Assembly: GCA_946902875.1 (NCBI GenBank)
Contig: OX336348.1
Coordinates: 14,905,741-14,969,740, forward strand
Source: Nematopogon swammerdamellus
Taxonomy: Eukaryota > Arthropoda > Insecta > Lepidoptera > Adelidae
DNA: 64,000 nt
Direction of reading: 5' to 3'
In this document: positions 1 to 9,907 of the stretch, one piece after another
How the letters are laid out: each line of letters begins with the position of its first letter
Position numbering within the stretch: the first letter of the stretch is position 1
The notes under the pieces: model-generated
What the model was told of the DNA's origin: nothing
Seen by the model: the letters and a program-made list of their open reading frames with translations, nothing else
The model's database searches: none
Program-made: the position numbers and the translations under genes

Positions 1-272
1 ATAAAATTGTTTTGAAACGTAGACTTTGTTAGTTAAAGACCAATGCATAAGATATATTTTTTATAGATTTTATGTTTTCCAATAGCTCTAACATTTTTTT
101 TAAAGTTGACCTATTTCTCAATTTGACCCCTATTCCCGCCTTAGTCAATTGTATCATTTTGTTCAGCGTCCGATAATTTTGCCCCAAATACCATCATGTT
201 CGAATTCGCGTACGATGATTTTTAGTGACCTCGCATCCAACAGTTGACTACATGACTTTTTATCTTATGTAA

Positions 273-542
273 GACGGAGGTTACACGCTAGGTTTGGCAT
301 CAGTTCAGTCCGTGACCTTGGTCACGACCAGATTGACGCCAGACTGACGCCAGACGTAAAATGCATTCGCACTATCAGTCTGCCATCAGTCTAGTATCAA
401 AATATTTTTAAATCCATCAGTCTGGTCCATCATTCCAATCCATCCATCCATCAAAGTAGATTAAACGGTCAGTCTGGCTGGACCATGGTTTAACCAGAAT
501 GATGGACTGAACTGATGCCAAACCTAGCGTGTAACCTCCGTC
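273..542. repeat. MITE with 38-bp terminal inverted repeats
   Basis: The ends GACGGAGGTTACACGCTAGG and its reverse complement bound 270 bp with no coding capacity. The inverted ends match for about 38 bp. TATGT occurs just outside both ends, but the target duplication is not clean. The same element lies at 37460-37729, so it predates the duplication. Confidence 0.85.
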
Positions 543-726
543 TATGTGTCGTCTTTTTTGGCTTCAGTCTGTCGCTAACAAATCGCATAGAGATAGTTCA
601 CCGGTCCTTTCCTTCATCGTGGTTTGGCGTTTATACGCGACTGCTCCATTTTTTAAATTAGAGAAAATAAAGTCGGTTTACGAACAATAGTTTTACGTGA
701 TAACGTCATAAAGAAACACAGCTATA

Positions 727-850
727 CCAGCATTACTTCTTCTTCTTCTTCGTGGGTGTAATCGAACCGGATAGAACAAATTGTGACAAGTTCGAGCGCA
801 GTATAACTGCCATAAGAATGATCAATAAACAATACAATACAATACAATAT
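727..850 (+). mobile_element. Short copy-A-specific insertion with (ACAAT)n tail
   Basis: About 124 bp absent from copy B, which reads GCTATAAGAATT across the site. The insert contains (TTC)n, ends in ACAATACAATACAAT and is bordered by TATA on both sides. A simple tandem tail at one end suggests a target-primed (SINE or non-LTR type) insertion. No family is recognised. Confidence 0.55.
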
Positions 851-1205
851 AAGAATTACCGTATTTTTTCGTACGGCACCCCTATCGCTGCCGTACGCCG
901 TACATTTGTCGATTTCTAGCCTCGATTACACTGGTCAACAAATTTTTGTCCCTTTAACGAAAGTAGCTGAATTTGATAGGAAATTTCATGCTGATTTCAG
1001 AAACGTAATTAGTTTTTTTCTAGCACGTCAGGTTTTTTTTGGGATTTTGGTTTTTGTAAACTGTGTATTCATTTTAAAATTGTTTGTGTGTCTTCTCTTA
1101 TTTTTCCAACTGAAAGTAACACAAGATTCTAATGTCACTTTGAGAGCTACTCCTGTCACTTTCTTAACTTTTCTGCATCTGTACACATGTATCGTGTTTG
1201 TTTTT

Positions 1206-1895
1206 GCCAAATTGTGGAAGAAAAAATTGCCTCGAAAGTGCAAAAATAGTGCGGACACGCTTTGCTATATGTGCGGTGAGTTTACACCAATTTCGCAAAG
1301 AAAAACTATGACTGTTTTGGAGAAAGAGCGTATGAACTATATTTTATTTAAGTGCAAAGTTGGTGACCAGGACAAGCCATGGACTCCAAACGTTATTTGT
1401 GTACGATCTGCAAGAACTCTCAGAAAATTTTATTAAAGGCTTGTCTAAGGATGGAGATGGTATGAATTACTTGCAGCAAAAGTTTCCCAAGATCAGCGAC
1501 GCAAAAATTTAAGAAAGAATATACGTGGACTACAAATAAGGGAGGTCTTGCTTGACTGATCAGAATTTTAGTACAGTGAGACCGTTGTGAGTGAGACAGT
1601 TGAGACCGGTTGCGCTGCCCGCTTGGTCAGCCTTCAAGCATGTTATCGAGAACTTTCTTGGAAACCATAAAATTTAAAACTATGTAAGCCTTGTGTCTGA
1701 AGTGGTCATGGCCTACAAAAATACTTTCTGCGCTCTCATCTAGATTTGTTTCCTGAAAATATGGGGTGATATCAGCGACGAGCACGGAGAACAATTTCAC
1801 CAGGTTATTGCGGCTATGGAGAAGCGATACCAAGGAAAGTGGAGCCCATCGATGCTAGCAGATTACTGTTGGACGCTGCAAATACTCTAAGTGCA
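1206..1895 (+). pseudogene. Retrocopy of an uncharacterised conserved insect protein family
   Basis: The first part encodes a Cys-rich block with CYMCGEFT and later KVGDQDKPWTPNVIC. After several frame breaks, the stretch around 1740-1895 encodes GDISDEHGEQFHQ, MEKRYQGKW and MLADYCWTL. From memory this pair of blocks is typical of an uncharacterised family that is abundant in arthropod genomes. Between them sit stop codons and at least one deletion, since the known family has a much longer middle. The open frame at 906-1436 is only the 5' remnant; its hydrophobic first half is probably not coding. No function is claimed. The lack of introns and the tandem-repeat tail of the host insertion suggest a retrocopy. 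Confidence 0.6.
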
Positions 1896-2159
1896 AATCT
1901 GGAGCAAAAAAACTTTAATTAAATTAATTCTAAATTTTTTATAAGTAGTTACAAGCCATACTATGGAATAAATATGTCATAAAACTTTGTAAAATAATAT
2001 AAAAACCTGACCTCTAAAAATTGTTTTTCTTTTCTTTTCGTGCTATGGATATGGATAGTAAACCCATTTAAAAAATTCATTTATACTGTAGGGACAGCAC
2101 TTTTGAAAAAAAATGTTGACCAGTGTTACCGTACCCGTACTTCCTACCGTACCTCGGGC

Positions 2160-2948
2160 CAGACTAAATTTAAAGAGAAGAAGCCGAAGTTTCTTGTCGA
2201 TAAAAATATATAATTATTTGCAAAATTACATCAAAATGTCCGATACATGCAACAAGTTTAAATCACAGCTTAAAGAATATTTGATCAAAAACCCTTTTTA
2301 TACCCTTCAGGAATATTTTAAAGAAGGCCTACATACTCTTAAACCGACGGATGTGTAATTTATTTTATTAGTCATCTATTTTTTAACTATTGGGAAAGGT
2401 ATTTATAGATATATTTTATTATTTTCTTTTCTCTATGCATTTGAAACAAATGTATAATTTATGGCTAAGTTTAAGTTAAGGTAAATTATCAATTTTCTAA
2501 TCTTTATAAATGAAATGTATAATTAAATAAATGTATAATTTTTAGTTATGAGCTGTAAATATTTGTAATAAATAAATAATTTTACGAACATGACAAATTC
2601 CCTATTGCACGAGCAAAAATGTAATTTCAATCGTATCTTTTATTTAAATGTTGATTTTAAAACTAATCTGTAATTGTCATGTAATATTTAATATTTTTAA
2701 AATGTGAGAGTACTTGATATATTTCTATTTATTGTTTAGTTTAATCTGTCAATGATTTATTTGAATGATTAATTAATTTAGTCGACTTGTTGATTTTATA
2801 ATGCAAGTTTAAGTACAAGTTTAGAAGCAATTTTTTATTTTTAAGTGATGTGTATTGCTTATCTCTGCTCTGCTTGTATTTTGTTTTTATTACGAATATT
2901 GTCATGCCTACGGGTGATATCACAATAAAGAAATTGAATTGAATTGAA
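2160..2948 (+). mobile_element. 5'-truncated non-LTR retrotransposon 3' end
   Basis: A short frame ends near 2358 with FKSQLKEYLIKNPFYTLQEY, which resembles the extreme C-terminus of jockey/CR1-type polymerase ORFs. An AT-rich 3' UTR of about 580 bp follows, then AATAAAG and three TTGAA repeats at 2935-2948. Only the tail of the element is present. The clade is not resolved. Confidence 0.5.
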
Positions 2949-3356
2949 TACGATACGGCAATTACCGTACGTTTGGCAACACTGCCGCTTGGGCCGATTG
3001 TGCCTCTCTATCGCTTGTTACGCGCTCTCGCTTGCACACACAGGCCCAGATGGAACGTGACACTTTTTCGTGCGTGCAGCCGGTGTTCATCAATTTATAA
3101 GACGTTATCACGTCAAAAATTAAATGTCTACTTCTGTGGTGTAGGTATTTTTTCTTTGATAAAAACTAAGTTCTAGTTCTGGCGACTGAAACCATAAATT
3201 GGTGTGACCGGTTTTGCTCTTTGGCGATTTGTCAATTTATTTTTGATATCATATTACCTACCACTCAGATTGACAGTTGAACACAAATTATTTTTAAAAA
3301 TTTATTTAAATGACCAGAAACAGCTTAATTTGAATAGACCAAATGTAGATTTAAAA

Positions 3357-3435
3357 ATGAATTCTTTCTTAGTCCTGCTATTTATTATTATTACATCGCC
3401 GCTGCCCTCTTATAAAATCGTAAACGCTGATTCAG
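3357..3435 (+). CDS. Secreted six-cysteine protein, exon 1 (gene copy A)
   Basis: This exon starts the only plausible multi-exon host gene here. The ATG at 3357 has an AAAATGA context and opens a 26-codon exon: a hydrophobic core (LVLLFIIIT) then VNA-DS, a good signal-peptidase site after about residue 24. An in-frame upstream ATG at 3204 would only add a poor N-terminus. The exon ends TCAG before a GTAACT donor, leaving one base of a split codon (phase 1). Joining to 11822 and 15332 keeps one open frame. The product would be secreted, with a mature part of about 140 residues or more, six cysteines and two or three N-glycosylation sequons. Intron 1 is 8.4 kb because BEL/Pao element 1 sits inside it. 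I do not recognise the family and propose no function. Gene model confidence is moderate to good, based on splice phase and a second conserved copy. Confidence 0.7.
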
Positions 3436-3674
3436 GTAACTCCATACATATAACCCATATATAGCCTTACAACATAGATACCATCACGGTCAACAAGGTC
3501 GTTGATCACGGGGTCGTTGATCACGGTGTATTTTGACAATAAGCATATGATAGTAGCCTCGGCTGTGCTCTCCTCTGCTCCAGTATAGCCGCAATACAAT
3601 CGGCAAGTTTCCGGTATGGCGCCTAGCTTCTCGGAGGTAAAATTGGCTGGTCGGAGCGTGTGCTCTAGCCCCTC

Positions 3675-3954
3675 TGTCGGCGCCGGCGGCCGGTAGTTGT
3701 TGTCGGAGAGTAGTGGACTGTATGATGTTGGATAACTCGGGGGATGAAGAGAAACTCGGAGTGGTTGTAGAACGATGTATTACGTGAGAAAGGCAGTGGC
3801 GAACAGACAGAAATCATAGATTACATTGATGAAGAGGATTGTGGTAGTGACGTAGCACTACCATAGACCAAGCACCGCTCTCCGGTGTGGCCAAGGCATA
3901 GGCGACAGGCCGCCTTTACACGGCCCGAGTAGCATAATCGTTCGGTACGAAACA
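3675..3954 (-). repeat. 3' LTR of BEL/Pao element 1
   Basis: 280 bp, reading TG...CA on either strand (TGTCGGCGCC ... GTACGAAACA on the plus strand). It is the 3' LTR in element sense. One difference from 9623-9902 was seen (T versus A in GGCCGGTAG-T/A-TG). Confidence 0.92.
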
Positions 3955-4790
3955 CTGCCCGCGTTGAAATATTTATTTCAAAAACAAAGACAATAGTTAT
4001 CAGGTAGGTAAGGCAAATACGATTTAACAATTAGGCGTGTTCGTTTACTAAAGTCCTAGAACGATGTCATTACTATTCCAACTCTCAATTTACATTGTCG
4101 GATCGCCTTAAGTGGCAGTCACCTTAAGTGGATTTTTTTTTCATTTTAATTACAAGAGGAATTTATTTTAAGTTGATGTTACATCCAATTACATACATGA
4201 ATCAGTGAGTCAAAGTGGTTAATTGTTTGTTCTGTCCGTCGTTGAAGTTATGTTGTAAGTTTAAGTTACTAGAAATATACAGTTGAGTCAGTAGGTACTG
4301 AACTCCAGCAATTACCTTAAGGGTACTACAGAGACACAAAGTTTATGACAGCTTTATTTTTAATATTGGCCGAGTGCCATCTTGATGTGAACTAACTAGG
4401 AACTAGCTAATGAACTGAATTATACTATTCTAACATGCACATACAGTTGGCTTATTATTTTATTCTTAATTCTACCCCTTACCGCTTACTTTCTATTGAC
4501 TTACTAATTATTTTACTAGGTGAGCTCAACCTTAACTAGACATACACAATATTTACAAATTTTACAATAAGTACAGTCAGCTGATGTAGTCGTTTGTCAG
4601 TTAGTCAGTGGTAATATGTCAGAACGTACGTGAGGTGCTTACTCTTGTCCTTGTAAGGGAACCATATAAGTCTTTGGAGTGCTTGTGCATTTCTTTGTAA
4701 GAGAAGTGCACAATTATTGTCTACAGCCTACGCATTTCCTTGTAAGAGAAATACCTAGATCTGTACCAGCGGGTATACCTACCTTGGGTA
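3955..4790 (-). other. 3' non-coding region of BEL/Pao element 1
   Basis: About 830 bp between the end of the integrase frame and the 3' LTR, with no coding signal. Around 4640-4760 a degenerate short repeat recurs (CTTGTAAGAGAA-type, about three times). The polypurine tract expected next to the LTR is weak (GCGGGCAG in sense). Confidence 0.6.
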
Positions 4791-4794
4791 TAGT

Positions 4795-6162
4795 ACTTGT
4801 GCCCTCATTCGAGGGGCAATACACTTAATTTTACTATCGGCCTTATAAAGATGCCGTTTTTTGTTTTAAGAGTTGCGCATCGCACATGGCCATCTCGTCC
4901 TGTTGCGACGTCAATGACCTTACCTAGCGGCCATGTTAGGGCAGGAGTGTTGTCTTCTTTTATTAAACATATATCACCTATTTGATGTCGTTCTTTTTAC
5001 ATAACCATTTTTTTCTACATTGGAGCGTGGAAAGATATTCATTCTTCCATCGTTTCGTAAAGATTTGCTTTATTTTCTGTATTTTTTCAAACAATGACAA
5101 CCTGTTTACATTGACCTCCAATAAATTTGGTTCTGGGAAGGAAGTTAAACTTTCTCCTATTAGGAAGTGAGCTGGGGTGAGACTTTCTAAGTCATTCGGA
5201 TCATTACTAAGTGCGCACAGTGGTCTTGAGTTGACCACGGCTTCTATCTGAATTAACACAGTGTTTAACATTTCATAACATAAGTTTGTATCGCCTAATA
5301 CACGTTTTAAATGCGATTTGACACTTTTCACCCCAGCTTCCCAGATACCACCCCAGTGCGGAGCCCGAGGGGGGATGTATATCCATTGTACACCTTCGTT
5401 TAATGTGAATTTTGTGATCGTCGAGTAACTACTAGCAATATTAAATAAACAATATAAATGATTTAATTCGTTGTGGGCACCCTCAAATGTAGTTGCATTA
5501 TCACTATATATGGAAGTAGGCTTGCCTCTCCTCGACCAGAATCGAGTTAATGCGTTTAGGAACTCTTGACTCGTTAAGTCCGACACTAGTTTTAAATGAA
5601 TTGCTTTCGTATTCATACACACAAACAAGCATATGTATCCCTTAGTTAGTGTAGGTTTTCGAACCTTACCTTGCTTGATGAGTATCGGGCCAGCATAATC
5701 TATGCCGCAGAACTGGAACGCTCTTGCTGGTGTGACCCTAACTGAAGGTAGATCGGCCATTATCTGGTCTTTGCTTTCTGCTTTGAATCTATGGCATTTA
5801 ATGCATTTATGAATGCTAGATCTAACTGCATTTCTACCATTTAATGGCCAGAACTGTCTCCTCAAGCTACTTAGAGTGCTTTGTGCTCCCGAGTGGAGCA
5901 GTCTTTCGTGTTCGTGTGTGATAATGATTCTAGTGACGTGACAATTCTGTGGTAATATTATTGGAAATTTTTGCGATAATGAAGTGGGTGCATTCCTTAT
6001 TCGACCGCCCACAGGTAGCATGCCGTGCGAGTCGACGAATGGATTTAAAAATCTAATAGGGTTGGTCTTGGTTTGGTCCTGGTATCCTTTTTCATTCTTA
6101 TTGGTTAAGTGGTTAATAATTTTTTGAAAGTAGGTATTTTGCACTACTCTTATAATTGCCAA
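4795..6162 (-). pseudogene. BEL/Pao element 1 integrase region of pol
   Basis: The 394-residue frame (4978-6162) covers the N-terminal His-His-Cys-Cys zinc motif (HERLLHSG ... CIKCHRF) and the DDE core: GIDYAGP, YSDNATTF and WEAGVKSVKS hold the three catalytic acids. After KKNDIK a one-base shift at about 4982 moves the reading frame. The expected C-terminal domain (GDICLIKEDN ... WPLGKV) continues in the next frame to about 4795. The extreme 5' end joins directly to the truncated reverse transcriptase at 6174-6401. The catalytic core is readable, but the protein cannot be made as one chain. Confidence 0.85.
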
Positions 6163-6173
6163 GCTGGCCTCAT

Positions 6174-6401
6174 TTAATTCCTTTGTAGATAAAATACCAT
6201 TGATTCTAGGATGGTTATTAGATCTGGTTGAGTTACCGGCCCGACGTGCATAATCTGATTCAACGTAGTACCGCTTGTAGTAGGCGCGCTAGCGTTGAAC
6301 ACAACACGCAGTTTAGTTGTCGACGACTTCTCGTTTAGTACTGGATGGTGAGGCAGGTAGTACACTGGTCCATGGTTATCTGAGAACGGATAGTCACACA
6401 T
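6174..6401 (-). pseudogene. BEL/Pao element 1 reverse transcriptase remnant
   Basis: The frame encodes GPVYYLPHHPVLNE and KLRVVFNASAPTTSG, the N-terminal part of a BEL/Pao reverse transcriptase. It stops after PDLITIL. The next readable pol sequence (STKELNEASLAIIRVVQ) belongs downstream of RNase H, so the palm with its YVDD site and the whole RNase H domain are deleted at about 6180-6200. The element cannot encode its own polymerase. Confidence 0.85.
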
Positions 6402-6408
6402 TAGTTTT

Positions 6409-7015
6409 TCAGCATGGCCTAGTGCGATGTATTCTTGAATGATTTTTTTTATATTCTGCGGCTAAGGTGGGTTTTTTCGCTAACCTTTTTTCTAATGAAA
6501 GGAAGCATTTTACTGCATAGTTTAAGGATTCGCCTAATTTATCAATTTTATTATAAATTAAGGGTAATTTTACTTCGTACCGGCCGTAACGGTCTCGGCA
6601 TACTGAGTTTTTATATAAAGTTTCACAAATTTTATTTTCCAAACTTATAATGGGTTTATTATCTACAGGATCCAAGGCCCAAAGTTTACAAATATTTTCG
6701 TTAATTTCTGTCAAAGAAATTTGCTTAGTCATCATGCATTGGTGTGAATATTGAGAATATGGTTGCTTTAAATGGCCTCCGAACACCCAGCCTAGGGCTG
6801 TGTTCAATAAGATCGGTTTGCCGGGGCCTAAATTGATTTTTTCCTCTTACCAGGATTGTGAAGACAGCTCCTGCATCTAGTAGTATGTCAACTCCTCTCG
6901 GGATGTTGAACTCTGGGTCCGCGAGCTCCACGAACCGCGGACATACAATGCTATTCCTGCTAAAGGATTCATAGGGAACGTTGCCCGTTATTTCATTAGT
7001 TACGCCGCAGCGCAC
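6409..7015 (-). pseudogene. BEL/Pao element 1 protease-to-RT linker, frameshifted
   Basis: Two overlapping minus-strand frames together cover the usual linker. The first holds the protease C-terminal side (NIPRGVDILLDAG, 6725-7015). The second runs from ALGWVFGGHLKQPYS through VCRDRYGRYEVKLPL to KRLAKKP (6409-6807). A frameshift near 6830 separates them and another near 6440 breaks the path into the reverse transcriptase remnant. Confidence 0.7.
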
Positions 7016-7081
7016 TACAATGATATAGTTATTATTATTTCATTAGTTACGCCGCAGCGCACTACAATGATATAGTTATTA
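6988..7081. repeat. 47-bp tandem duplication inside the protease remnant
   Basis: Two consecutive identical 47-bp copies begin TTATTTCATTAGTTACG. The length is not a multiple of three, so it breaks the frame. Confidence 0.9.
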
Positions 7082-7302
7082 TTAACTCGAGAGCGCAGCT
7101 CCACAGAGACTGCTTTTGTAATTTGTGTGGAGTGGCCTCCGAAGGTGCCTACGTGCCATTGCACCTTAATCTGATGGAGACCTAACTGATTAACAGCCTT
7201 TGCCGTTATGTAATTTTTATCGCTAGCGATGTCAAGGAGTGCTCGGAGACAGTACTCGCTGTCTCCGCTTCTAATGTGGACGAGGGCGGTGGCCAAACAC
7301 AC
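7015..7302 (-). pseudogene. BEL/Pao element 1 aspartic protease remnant
   Basis: The frame ATALVHIRSGD ... LRALLDIASDKNYITAKA has the layout of a BEL/Pao protease. The usual Asp-Ser/Gln-Gly active site reads Asp-Ile-Ala. Its 3' part contains a 47-bp tandem duplication (6988-7034 and 7035-7081) that shifts the frame. It is not functional as it stands. Confidence 0.75.
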
Positions 7303-7365
7303 GATCCCATCGTCCTGTAGCTGCTACTTTTTTGGTTTGTCTTGCCGAAGGTCCGGCGCATGCTG

Positions 7366-8559
7366 CTAGGGTCTTTGCGGTTCATTGCCGGCTTCACGGT
7401 GGGGGTTTACATATGATCCTGCGCCCTCAGTCTGGTCGAGATGCAGCAGGACGGAGTGGGACATGGAGCACTTAGCACACTTATATTTACTTTTACATTC
7501 GTAGTAGGTGTGCCCCTTCTTTAAACACCGGAAGCATGCCCTTACTTCAGTCATAGCGTCCCTCCTCGCGAGTACTGAGAGAGATCGGAATTTGGAGCAT
7601 GTGTAGATTGCGTGCGGACCCCTACAGTATAAACACTCAGATTTATACTTACTATTTTTCTCCTCCGGGCTTGTGAGCGTCATTAGACTTCGTTGAGGCT
7701 GCGGTGCGTTGCTGCAGCCCACTTCCTGAGCGTCGCACCGCTTGTCTAGGTATTGCAGAAACGTCTGCAAACACGGGAATTCTTTTTCACCCTTTTGTAG
7801 AGAGAATGCTTCGATGGTTTCGTTGCTTAATTTTTGGGACAGAAGGAAGATTAAAATTGTTTCATCCACCTTTGGAATTCCAAGTGACATTAGCGAATTG
7901 TAATTCTGCATAAAATTATTCACCACTTGTCGTAGTGAAGTTTTTGACGTATTTGACAGATTTATGATGTTTTTTAAATAGTGATTAGCTAATAATGTTT
8001 TATTTTCGTAGCGGTGGGAAATTGTTTCCCACGCCGCTTTGTAATTTTCCTCGGAGCAAGTTAAGTTTGCGATCAAGGCGGCGGCTTCGTCTTTTAACGA
8101 GCCCTTTAAATACAGGAATTTTTGAATATTGCTTAGGTGTGCGTTGTTGTGGATCAGAGCTACGAATAAGTCTCTGTACGCAATCCAGTTTAAGTAGGTT
8201 CCGTCGAAGGACCCCAGTGACACTTTAGGTAATGATATATTGGAACACTCACTTTTTGTCGGGCTGACCTCCTTCGACTTACACACTTGCTGGAGTGCCG
8301 AGCGGATCCGTCCATCAAGCTCCAAATACTTCAGCTCCAACGCTGCACCCTCGTCGATGTGAGCCGAGTCGCCTGTCGCTCCCAGCTCCATCGATATTTC
8401 TTCGATCTTGGTAAAGATGTCGGTTAGGCGCTTGCTGTAGCTTTGCAGCACGCCTGTTGTGAAGGGTTCTTCCTGCGAACTAAACACGTTATCAAGGGCC
8501 GTTAAGCGGCCCTTTAGATACCTCCGCTTGTTTACCAGCGCTTTTTCTTCGTCTTCCAT
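7366..8559 (-). CDS. gag: BEL/Pao element 1 Gag polyprotein
   Basis: This is an open 397-residue frame starting MEDEEKALVNKRRY. A helical N-terminal region leads into the typical gag block (VSLGSFDGTYLNWIAYRDLF ... LYLKGSLKDEA, about residues 110-170), then zinc-knuckle-like motifs near residues 310-375 (CLYCRGPHAIYTC, CFRCLKKGHTYYEC, CAKCSMSH). Gag forms the particle and binds element RNA. It is the only complete-looking frame in this element. The chain into the protease is broken by a frameshift at about 7300-7370. Intact gag with dead pol fits a copy mobilised by proteins from another element. Confidence 0.85.
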   Translation of the reverse strand: MEDEEKALVNKRRYLKGRLTALDNVFSSQEEPFTTGVLQSYSKRLTDIFTKIEEISMELGATGDSAHIDEGAALELKYLELDGRIRSALQQVCKSKEVSPTKSECSNISLPKVSLGSFDGTYLNWIAYRDLFVALIHNNAHLSNIQKFLYLKGSLKDEAAALIANLTCSEENYKAAWETISHRYENKTLLANHYLKNIINLSNTSKTSLRQVVNNFMQNYNSLMSLGIPKVDETILIFLLSQKLSNETIEAFSLQKGEKEFPCLQTFLQYLDKRCDAQEVGCSNAPQPQRSLMTLTSPEEKNSKYKSECLYCRGPHAIYTCSKFRSLSVLARRDAMTEVRACFRCLKKGHTYYECKSKYKCAKCSMSHSVLLHLDQTEGAGSYVNPHREAGNEPQRP

Positions 8560-8899
8560 TTTTTATTTTATTGCTAAATTTGAAATACAACCACTTGTTT
8601 ATGTGTATATTATAAATTTACGCTTTTTAGCACCGGAGAGAGTAGCCATATGTTGTACATATGTATGTTTGCCCAATTCCTTTTTTCTTATAAAATATTT
8701 AATTTAATCCTCTCGTCTCACTAGGTACATACGATTATTGTGTGGCAACGTATGCCCTGATGGGAGCCTATTGGCGGCTTCCCGGGCGCCCTGGTATATA
8801 ACTTACTAACCTATAGGTTTTTCCTGTCGTAGCGGCCAGCGCTAGACTCTTTTTGTTTCCACCACACACGTAATTATCACTTTACACTAATGTTACTTG

Positions 8900-9310
8900 T
8901 TATTGCGACGTGCTCGCTGTCGTCTCGGCGTCCCGGACGTGGTGGTGGCGAGCTCGTTCGTGTTGGTCGTCCTGATGTGTGCGCTCGCGTCACCGCTTCG
9001 CGTGGCCCCGCCTCGCACGGTTGTAAGTCGCCGCGAGAGGGGTGATCTCGAAGCCGCCGTCCGCGTTCGTCGCACGCGTGCCTCGTCTCGTAACGCGGCG
9101 GGCGGGCGACCGCGGCTCGCCGCGCGCGTCTCCGCTTGGCTGATGCTCACCCGGCCGCGCGCGTGCCCCGTCCCGTCGCGGCGGGCGGGCGACCGCGTGC
9201 GCGCTCGCTCGCTCGGAGACTGGCGCGCGCGAGCGAGGTTGCGTTGCGCCCGGCGCGTGCGTTCCGCGCCCGGCAGATTGCGGGATCCACGAAGTGTTGT
9301 CGGCGCCACT
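8900..9310. other. GC-rich, CpG-dense leader of BEL/Pao element 1
   Basis: About 400 bp between the primer-binding site and gag is very GC-rich, unlike the AT-rich surroundings. GGCGGGCGGGCGACCGCG occurs twice (about 9098 and 9179). Arg/Ala-rich open frames exist on both strands, but such composition opens frames by chance, so I do not call a protein. Confidence 0.6.
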
Positions 9311-9622
9311 TAAGCGCACTTCGGTTTGGATGATGTTGAAGAGAAAAAAAAAAAATGGTGACCGCGTGGTGGTGATCGAGTGCCGCCGATTCACTATCGT
9401 GCAGGCACTCGTATACTGCTGGGATTTCGAAGCGGATGGTCCTGTCCTAGCTCCGGCGGTCCGCCACTGCCTCTCCCCGTTGATCTCTCGTTTTCTCGCG
9501 AGTGGTCGTGTGCCGGCCGGTGTAATGGCGGCGCCATGCACGGTGCGTGGTCGGCTGTCGGGTGTGTGCGGAGTTTGTACTCACTCACGCGCTGCTTCCC
9601 TGCTCGTACGGGTGAAGGACCA

Positions 9623-9902
9623 TGTCGGCGCCGGCGGCCGGTAGATGTTGTCGGAGAGTAGTGGACTGTATGATGTTGGATAACTCGGGGGATGAAGAGA
9701 AACTCGGAGTGGTTGTAGAACGATGTATTACGTGAGAAAGGCAGTGGCGAACAGACAGAAATCATAGATTACATTGATGAAGAGGATTGTGGTAGTGACG
9801 TAGCACTACCATAGACCAAGCACCGCTCTCCGGTGTGGCCAAGGCATAGGCGACAGGCCGCCTTTACACGGCCCGAGTAGCATAATCGTTCGGTACGAAA
9901 CA
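9623..9902 (-). repeat. 5' LTR of BEL/Pao element 1
   Basis: 280-bp partner of 3675-3954. On the minus strand the next bases after the LTR are TGGTCCTTCACCCGTACG, beginning with TGG as a primer-binding site should (about 9605-9622). I could not assign the primer tRNA beyond that. Confidence 0.9.
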
Positions 9903-9907
9903 CCCTC

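Larger units (their letters stand above)
930..2948 (+). mobile_element. Chimeric retro-insertion (pseudogene plus non-LTR 3' end)
   Basis: About 2.0 kb present only in copy A. Copy B runs GATTACCGTACGATACGG through the site, so the insertion removed about 2 bp. The first half is a broken copy of a conserved protein-coding gene (1206-1895). The second half resembles the C-terminus and 3' UTR of a non-LTR retrotransposon and ends in AATAAAG followed by (TTGAA)n. The simple tandem tail and coding remnant fit target-primed reverse transcription. Whether the two halves arrived together is inference. Confidence 0.6.
691..3117. repeat. Small inverted-repeat element split by a retro-insertion (copy A)
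   Basis: The ends TTTTACGTGATAACGTCATA and TTATAAGACGTTATCACGTC are inverted relatives of each other. Copy B holds the same element in about 283 bp (37878-38160). In copy A it is stretched to 2.4 kb by insertions at 727-850 and 930-2948. A diverged, inverted partial copy lies at 28066-28215. Confidence 0.7.
3675..9902 (-). mobile_element. BEL/Pao LTR retrotransposon 1, internally deleted
   Basis: Two 280-bp LTRs (3675-3954 and 9623-9902) bound the element, which is flanked by the 5-bp duplication CCCTC (3670-3674, 9903-9907). Copy B has the empty site at 39504-39508. On the minus strand the order is leader, gag, protease, start of reverse transcriptase, then integrase. Most of the polymerase and RNase H is missing and the remaining frames are shifted. 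The LTRs differ by about one base, so the insertion is recent and probably arrived already defective. It lies inside intron 1 of gene copy A, antisense to the gene. Confidence 0.92.

Noticed and set aside
3204..3356. Upstream in-frame Met as the start of the secreted protein
   Set aside because: It would put about 50 residues in front of a good signal peptide, so the ATG at 3357 is the better start.
8893..9541. Overlapping Arg/Ala-rich ORFs on both strands
   Set aside because: Open frames in both directions and several phases are expected at this GC content. No motif or family feature was seen.
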